64,000 nucleotides of DNA from Isoetes taiwanensis (taxonomy: Eukaryota; Streptophyta; Lycopodiopsida; Isoetales; Isoetaceae), in contig JAJEKV010000018.1 in the NCBI GenBank assembly GCA_021234155.1, forward strand, positions 17,861,213 through 17,925,212, given 5' to 3'. A program made the translations under genes and the position numbers. Shown piece after piece: positions 58,481 through 64,000 of the stretch. The notes below the pieces were generated by a model that did not search any database, was not told where the DNA came from, and was given only the letters and a program-made list of their open reading frames with translations. Numbering within the stretch: position 1 is the stretch's first letter; each line of letters opens with the position of its first letter.

Positions 58481-60639
58481 ATACACACTACAACCCCCAA
58501 CATTTGGTCCACGGTTGAAAAACAAAGAAAAATAAAATACGAAGTTGTTTTTTTTTGAAGGTTTGAAAAACCTACACGGTTATAGGAGGGTGTGGTTTTC
58601 CAAGAATATGTCAGAAGTTTTTCCTAAGGATCCGTAGTTTTTTTTTTAAAGAATGGATAGTTTTAGGGAGGTGCGCTTTTTAGGGATGTGTTGTTTTCTC
58701 AAAGTGTATAGTTTTTTGAAGGATGTTTTTTTAAGTTGTTGTTTTTAAGGTAGTTTTTTTTGAGGTGTTTTTGGTTTTTCGAAGAATCCATGTGATGATC
58801 ATTATCGGCCACAAAATCGCAAAGATACAAGAGTTATATATATGCCACACTTCACTACATTTGACTTAAGCATTTATGTGTGTGTGTGTGTGTGTGTGTG
58901 AGCTTGTAGAGCATGAAAAGATAGATAGATAGATATTTTTAACGCCACCACTAGGCAAAGATCCATGACACATTGAAAATTGAAGGTCCAATGACTTGGC
59001 AATTAGGAAGACACATTGATATGAAGAAGCAAAAGATGAACACTAGTTTGCATCATATACATTTCTTTTGAAGGACATTTGAGCATCTTTGAACACTTGA
59101 GGTGAAAGGTTGAAGACGACAAGTTAAAGTTTGAAGACCATTCAAAATTCAATATATAGTACGATATATATAATTCCTTTGGATTAGTGATGATTATTTA
59201 TAATCCCAAAACTTGAATTTCTTATGAAAAAGGAGCTTTTACATTTTAGAAAATATGCTTTAAAAAAGAAAGGTGCCGGAGATTTTTCCAAATGATGGCC
59301 ATCCCCCTCGGTGCCATTGGCTTCCATCCATTGAAGATGCCCCAGATAAACCCAATCTCCTAGGTTAGAAATTTCAAATTTTGGGAGTTTAAGTCCCGGA
59401 GTAAGACAATTGTCTCCAGATTATATTGCCTTATTTGAGAGATAGCTCTCTTCTTTAAGTGGCCCCAGAATTCCTATCGCATTCCAAAATTAATTATCTT
59501 CATTAAGAGAGAAGAAGAGATCAAAGATAAAACAGAGAAGAAAAGAGGGTTATTTGGTCTCAAATTTTTGTCCCGCCTTTTTAGTCTTTTGTTTATTTTT
59601 TTACTCCTCGATTATATTAAAAGGTATTAATATCATCAATAGCAAATGTGGCTTTTGATGTGGATGTAATATGCAATTCTATCCCTTAGAAGTTCATCAT
59701 CTCCTGGCCACGTTTTTCAAAATTTTCCTTATCACTATCTTTATCCATATATCTATCTCATTTTCACCGCCGTGAGATGCCTTCTGTGAATGAACTCAAA
59801 CATTTTATTTGTATTATTATCAAACAAGCATTTCTTAGTACTATTTTTGGAAAAGTACTTTGCCTTATCTTTTATCTTTTCTTTATCTTTGACTTGTGTG
59901 TTGTGGGATGATCTCCAACTGACCGCTTGGAATTCTTTGTGGCATGAATTTGTTCTTGATCGTATATCCAGCACCATTCCTTTATCTAACTCGAAAAGGA
60001 ATTTTAGAGGGTTTTTTTGGTGAGGGCTTGAGGGTTTTTCTTTCATTGACAAAACTTCTACATATAGTGTCGGGCTTGATCTTGGTGTTTATAGTTTCTC
60101 TAATGCATATGAGCAAACATCTTTTTTTATATTTTATAACAACAAAACGATCATGTTCACACATTTCATCATTCTAATAAGGGTTAAAATGAAATTTGCT
60201 ATAGGTGTCATAAGTTATTTGGGTTGGGTAATGGTGGATCAAGAAAACATTTTGTTTCTATTTTCAAATGATTATTTAGCCTTCTTATTTGAGCCAAGAC
60301 TAATGATTGGAACAAAATCAATGACGCTCTTCTATAGATATAGAGCAAGTTTTGAGAAGTCCATGCTTGCATCTTCTTTTGAATAATCGCCTTCGGTAGT
60401 ATAACAACATTTGCCTATATCTTTGGTGTATTTTCATAATCCAATGGTTTGTGTTCCCGGGTATGGTCCTCAGCTTTGTCTACAGAGGAATGACATCTTT
60501 ATATATCCTTGTCATCTACCTCTAAAAGTCCTATTTTGTGGTATTTAAATTACGCTAACATTTCCATGGCTTGCAATACTAAGATATATTAAAGCTCTGC
60601 TATGATACTTCGTGGGGTGAAGATGACTTCAGCCGTTAT
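58481..60639. other. Unassigned AT-rich sequence with microsatellites
   Basis: Contains repeated 'gttttttgaagg'-type motifs (58550-58790), a (GT)n run at 58876-58899, a GATA run at 58919-58935, and no recognisable gene. Short frames near 59753-60390 match nothing known to me. Confidence 0.4.
58919..58965 (-). mobile_element. LINE 3'-terminal scrap with (GATA)n tail
   Basis: The GATA array is followed by 'tttttaacgccacc', the same junction seen at 53295-53310 ('tttttttaacgcccac'). Only about 30 bp of the LINE end seems to remain. Confidence 0.5.
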
Positions 60640-61520
60640 TGGCCTTGCCATTTCTTTGAATAGCCAACGATGTGACCTAGCAAATGGCACTAATGATCCG
60701 TGGTTTGCACCACAAAAACGGTATTCCCTAGAAAAACCTTAAATTTTATGTAATTTTTGGGGATCAATTAAAAAATGGCCCTCAATTTACAAATTGCATG
60801 CATGATCCATTTTAGGGCCCAAATTACATGAAAATTTTCGCTTTGTTAATTTGATATCCGATGCACAACTGGTATTATATATGCAATTTTAGTGGCATTA
60901 CTTTATGACTAGTAAGATTTCCAAATGATAGCCTTAAGGAGGATGTAAATGTCATGCCTTTCTTTGAATAGCCCTTTTCAAACTATGGGGTGAACACACT
61001 AGTATACAATATTTCATGGGCAACTATTTAAAAAAATGAGAATATCAGAAAATGTAAATCTTGAAGGTGGACTCCATTTGCAATGCATGAAAATGCCTCA
61101 AATAAAGCAATACTAAAAGATGCTCCTCCTTCGTGGTTTGCTTAGTAGCTAATAAATGATCGCTTAAATTGAGTAGCAAAATATATTAGATAGTGAACTC
61201 CGCCATTCTTGCACCCTACCGCATGAAACCAACAACATCCTCCAAACAACTCTTTGAATAACTCCAAATAGACACGTACTAAAACTCATGATAATCACAT
61301 ATATATATATTGCAATGTCTCTAAGGAGCATAGTTACCACAAATACGATATTAAAATAATGATACTATGCCAAAAAAAAACAAATAAATAAAATACTTAA
61401 AATAGGAAATATGAAAAAATCAAACAAAATCAAACAAAGGTTTCTAAGCTTCTAAGATGAACAACATTTTGTAAGTGAGATTCCAAATATATTATAGATT
61501 AGGCTTTAAAACATATAGTA
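60640..61520 (-). repeat. Repeat c, right copy, with empty site for Helitron G
   Basis: Reverse complement of 13348-14130 plus a repeat Q-like end. At about 61513 'aaacata|tagtaatgtt' is uninterrupted where the left copy has the Helitron 3' end at 13347. Confidence 0.82.
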
Positions 61521-63049
61521 ATGTTCAAATAAAAACACAAGTTTAAGTTATATGAAAATATCACTTTTGGTCCTCACTTGTCTTCCTCTCTTTGTCATGA
61601 CAAGAATACCTAAGATAAACAATGAGAAACAATGAGCATAGCATTCTGGGGTCCAATATTTTATTTATACAATGTTTCTAGCATGTTCAACAGAGTGAGC
61701 GTAACCCCTTTCTAAATCTAATCCATAAACAATTGACATTAATGAATAAAATTAGAAGGTTTCAATAAGAACCTCAAAACTGTTAGGTTTGTTGGTCGTT
61801 ATATCTTATGTTCAAGATATCCTTCAGCAGACTGATTCGCCTAAATTAGATGCACTTTCATCTAAGATCCAGAGGATAGATGGCCAAATTAAGTCAAAAG
61901 TTGAAACACTCGAGTAACTCGATGCAATAAAGCAAAATTTCTTGTGAATGAAGCTAAGGGATATGCAGAGTCAGAGAAGATTTGGCAAAAACAAATGGAA
62001 TCAAAAGCAGTGGATGTTTCTTGGTGGCTGGAAACTTTCCGCGTTGTAAGAATATGGTTCTTATGCTAAAGTTGCAGAGGCATCTTCCTCGGATTAGTGC
62101 GTAATCGTAGCCGAGCATCGGGCCTATCCGGAGTGTATCTGCCTCCGATGTAAGTCCTTAGCTGGAGAAGCTCATAAACCCCGACAAACAAAGATATATA
62201 TATTAGCTTGTTATTCACATCAAAGGATGGTAACATTCAAGAATATTCCCAAGTAGTGTTCCATATTGGATTATAGCATTGAGGGTAGTTCCAATGCCGG
62301 GCTATGAGGTAGCTCTATTCACTCTTTGCCCAGATTACCGAGTTAAGTCTCAGAGCTTTTTGTGTTATCCGTAGTGCTTCATATTTCTCGCGGAAATTAA
62401 CACATTTATGGCTACTTCAGCCTTCAGACATGGGCATCCTTTGAATGCATTAAAACAAATGCAATTGGAATGGAAGGATTTCTTGCCCGCTTTAAAGCAA
62501 ATTACATAAATGACAATTTGTGGACTGGTGGAGAACTAAACCTTAATCGCGGATAATACGCGGCTGGGTTGGGCTTAGGTCGGAGCGCCGCTATAGAAAC
62601 GAGCTCAGGTTTGTCGAATCTGACGCCGTGATTCACGGCCGCTACCTCTTTGTCGGCCCAGATAAATTCCCGCTTAGCCATACACGCGCGACTGTGTTTT
62701 ATACCTCCGCTGATCCCCTCTCGAGTCCAAATACAGATGGGCAATAAAGGTGGGGTTTTCACACTCTGGCATGGATTATTATGGACCGGCAAATCGCACT
62801 TCGCAAACGCCGCCCATAGATTTCTTCGCCTGTGGAACTTGATTGTAAATTATCCGGGCACGTGTGGCTCTACCATCGCGACCCCTCCACGGACGGTGTG
62901 AAGTGCCATTCCAGTAGATCTCGCAATTTGTGAGATCCCCCTGCTATGAGCTTCTAGCAAATTAAGATGAGTTGCCTCCCCTGGACGGTGGAGTCTTCGT
63001 GCCCGCGTATGAGTGGGCGCATCCGGAGATTGGTATGGAACCCAATTCC
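61521..63049. other. Unassigned sequence with a possible host exon
   Basis: 61830-62040 (plus) reads SPKLDALSSKIQRIDGQIKS, then after one stop and a frameshift LVNEAKGYAESEKIW, a charged coiled-coil-like segment that looks like a decayed exon of a host protein I cannot name. 62500-63049 is GC-richer. On the minus strand, about 63122-62850, an open frame contains RGISQIARSTGMALHTVRGG, which resembles a helix-turn-helix of transposase or resolvase type. Confidence 0.35.
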
Positions 63050-63735
63050 TTCTTGCCGCAGCTCTTCCTCGTTGAAACATTGTGAATTTTTCCATCAGAT
63101 AAATCGCTACTTGCCCGGCCAACTCCAGACAGGAAAAAATGCATTTTGGAATGTCCGAAAGATTGTTTCTGGCACGGTTCTGATAGCTGTAAGAGATAAT
63201 TACGTCCCGCTCAGAATCACTCCGAACAAAACGTGAAATGAGTGAGTTTTATAAGGATGAACATGCAAATCGGCGGGTATTATGCTTACCGAGCCACAAT
63301 CGAGAAAACATTGTGAAAATGGGTTAATATGCTGTTGCCATGTTGATGTTCCTTCTTTGCTTTGCTTTACCTCGCTGTTTCTCACGATTAATCTTATATT
63401 CTTTAAATCTTCCACCTTTGTTTAAGAATCTTCGCTTGACATGCAGTGGCAATCTATCAAGGTGGCATAATCGGAGTTTATCCGCGATTGTTCAATACAA
63501 ATGGCTTTTTTATCTTCTCTCATATATTCGGTGATAGGTTGGTTTTCCATATTCGGGTCCTATATTCTCAGACATTAAAGGAGGGCGTACCATCTATTTA
63601 GCTAGCGGAGTGGCAACCATCTATTCAGGTTGCATAGCATCCCATTTCTGCTTTTAGCCTTATTTTGTGGCAATATTAAGTCACAATGAGAAAAATATTG
63701 TGAAATGTGGGTTATCATAGTTGTTACAAGCTGAT
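63050..63735 (-). repeat. Repeat R2, inverted copy
   Basis: Reverse complement of 202-1100 with both internal units (around 63330-63500 and 63650-63760). Landmarks: 'gcattttggaatgtc', 'taaggatgaacatgcaaatc', 'cttatattctttaaatcttc', 'tcaaggtggca'. Confidence 0.75.
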
Positions 63736-63810
63736 GTTCTTCTTTGGCTTTTTTTTGATTAGCTATATATATTATTTAAAGTATATTAGAGTGTACAAAA
63801 ACTTTTTTCA

Positions 63811-63841
<31 letters not shown>

Positions 63842-64000
63842 ATTTTATCTTCCGAACTTTAAACGTTGCTATGGGATTCGCATACGCAAGGGCAACAACT
63901 CCATTTTAAAACCCGGGACTAGGCCCCATCACCAAACACAATAACCAAATATTAAAAGGCTATGATTATAGCAATACGTAACTGAACGAAGTATTACCAA
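63811..64000 (-). mobile_element. Probable LINE 3' end with (GATAA)n tail, cut by window edge
   Basis: An AGATA array (63811-63842) is followed by 'gattttatcttccgaacttt' and 'aaaacccgggactaggccc', which parallels the G/C-rich turn in the other LINE 3' UTRs. Homology is weaker than for the other copies. Confidence 0.45.

Overview
The window looks like nuclear DNA of a land plant with a large, repeat-rich genome. The support is: class III (secretory) peroxidase copies with the classic plant four-exon layout; remnants of a plant NAP1-related histone chaperone (NRP) gene and of a plastid-type folate-binding YgfZ/GcvT-like gene; plant L1-type LINEs with an ORF1, an APE endonuclease, an RT and a zf-RVT domain; a tRNA-derived SINE; and Helitrons. 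I cannot fix the lineage. The wealth of LINEs and Helitrons, and the absence of any LTR retrotransposon I could recognise, do not look like a typical angiosperm intergenic region. The only near-complete host gene is the minus-strand peroxidase at about 21.2-22.5 kb. It carries one apparent 1-nt deletion in exon 1.

Layout. 0-1.1 kb: dispersed repeats. 1.1-1.6 kb: LINE 3' end with an (GAATA)n tail. 2.7-4.4 kb: minus-strand Helitron filled with a polypurine minisatellite, inserted beside a truncated peroxidase 3' end. 4.6-13.2 kb: two degenerate L1-like LINEs, the second with ORF1, endonuclease, RT and zinc-finger remnants. 13.3-14.1 kb: a Helitron 3' end, then a dispersed repeat. 15.2-17.5 kb: decayed YgfZ/GcvT-like gene. 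20.5-26.4 kb: repeat, peroxidase gene and promoter, a 2.77-kb Helitron, and more repeat. 26.8-27.3 kb: foldback element. 27.8-29.5 kb: NRP pseudogene. 29.6-37.2 kb: repeats, including a palindromic satellite (31.2-31.9 kb). 38-40.4 kb: orphan peroxidase-promoter fragments. 40.5-45.6 kb: Helitron 3' ends and two Helitrons joined head to tail. 45.7-54.2 kb: three LINEs. 55.45-55.63 kb: SINE. 56.3-58.5 kb: second peroxidase, a clear pseudogene. 58.5-64 kb: repeats.

Two structural themes stand out. First, a non-autonomous Helitron family whose members share a TCTTATATTATAA-like 5' end, a GCCCAGC-AAC-GCTGGGC hairpin and a CTAG 3' end. Four members have both ends located. For two of them the pre-insertion (empty) site survives elsewhere in the window, which fixes the boundaries to the base. 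Second, the left part (about 0.2-26.4 kb) and right part (about 53.0-63.7 kb) hold matching blocks in mirror order, so the window contains a large, heavily interrupted inverted duplication around a spacer of about 27 kb. The duplication explains the two facing peroxidase copies. Insertions present in only one arm (Helitron at 23.05 kb, LINE at 53.27 kb) occurred after it, or the other arm's copy lacked them.

All homology statements come from reading the sequence and from memory of the families. No database search or alignment program was run, and the edges of degenerate repeats are approximate.
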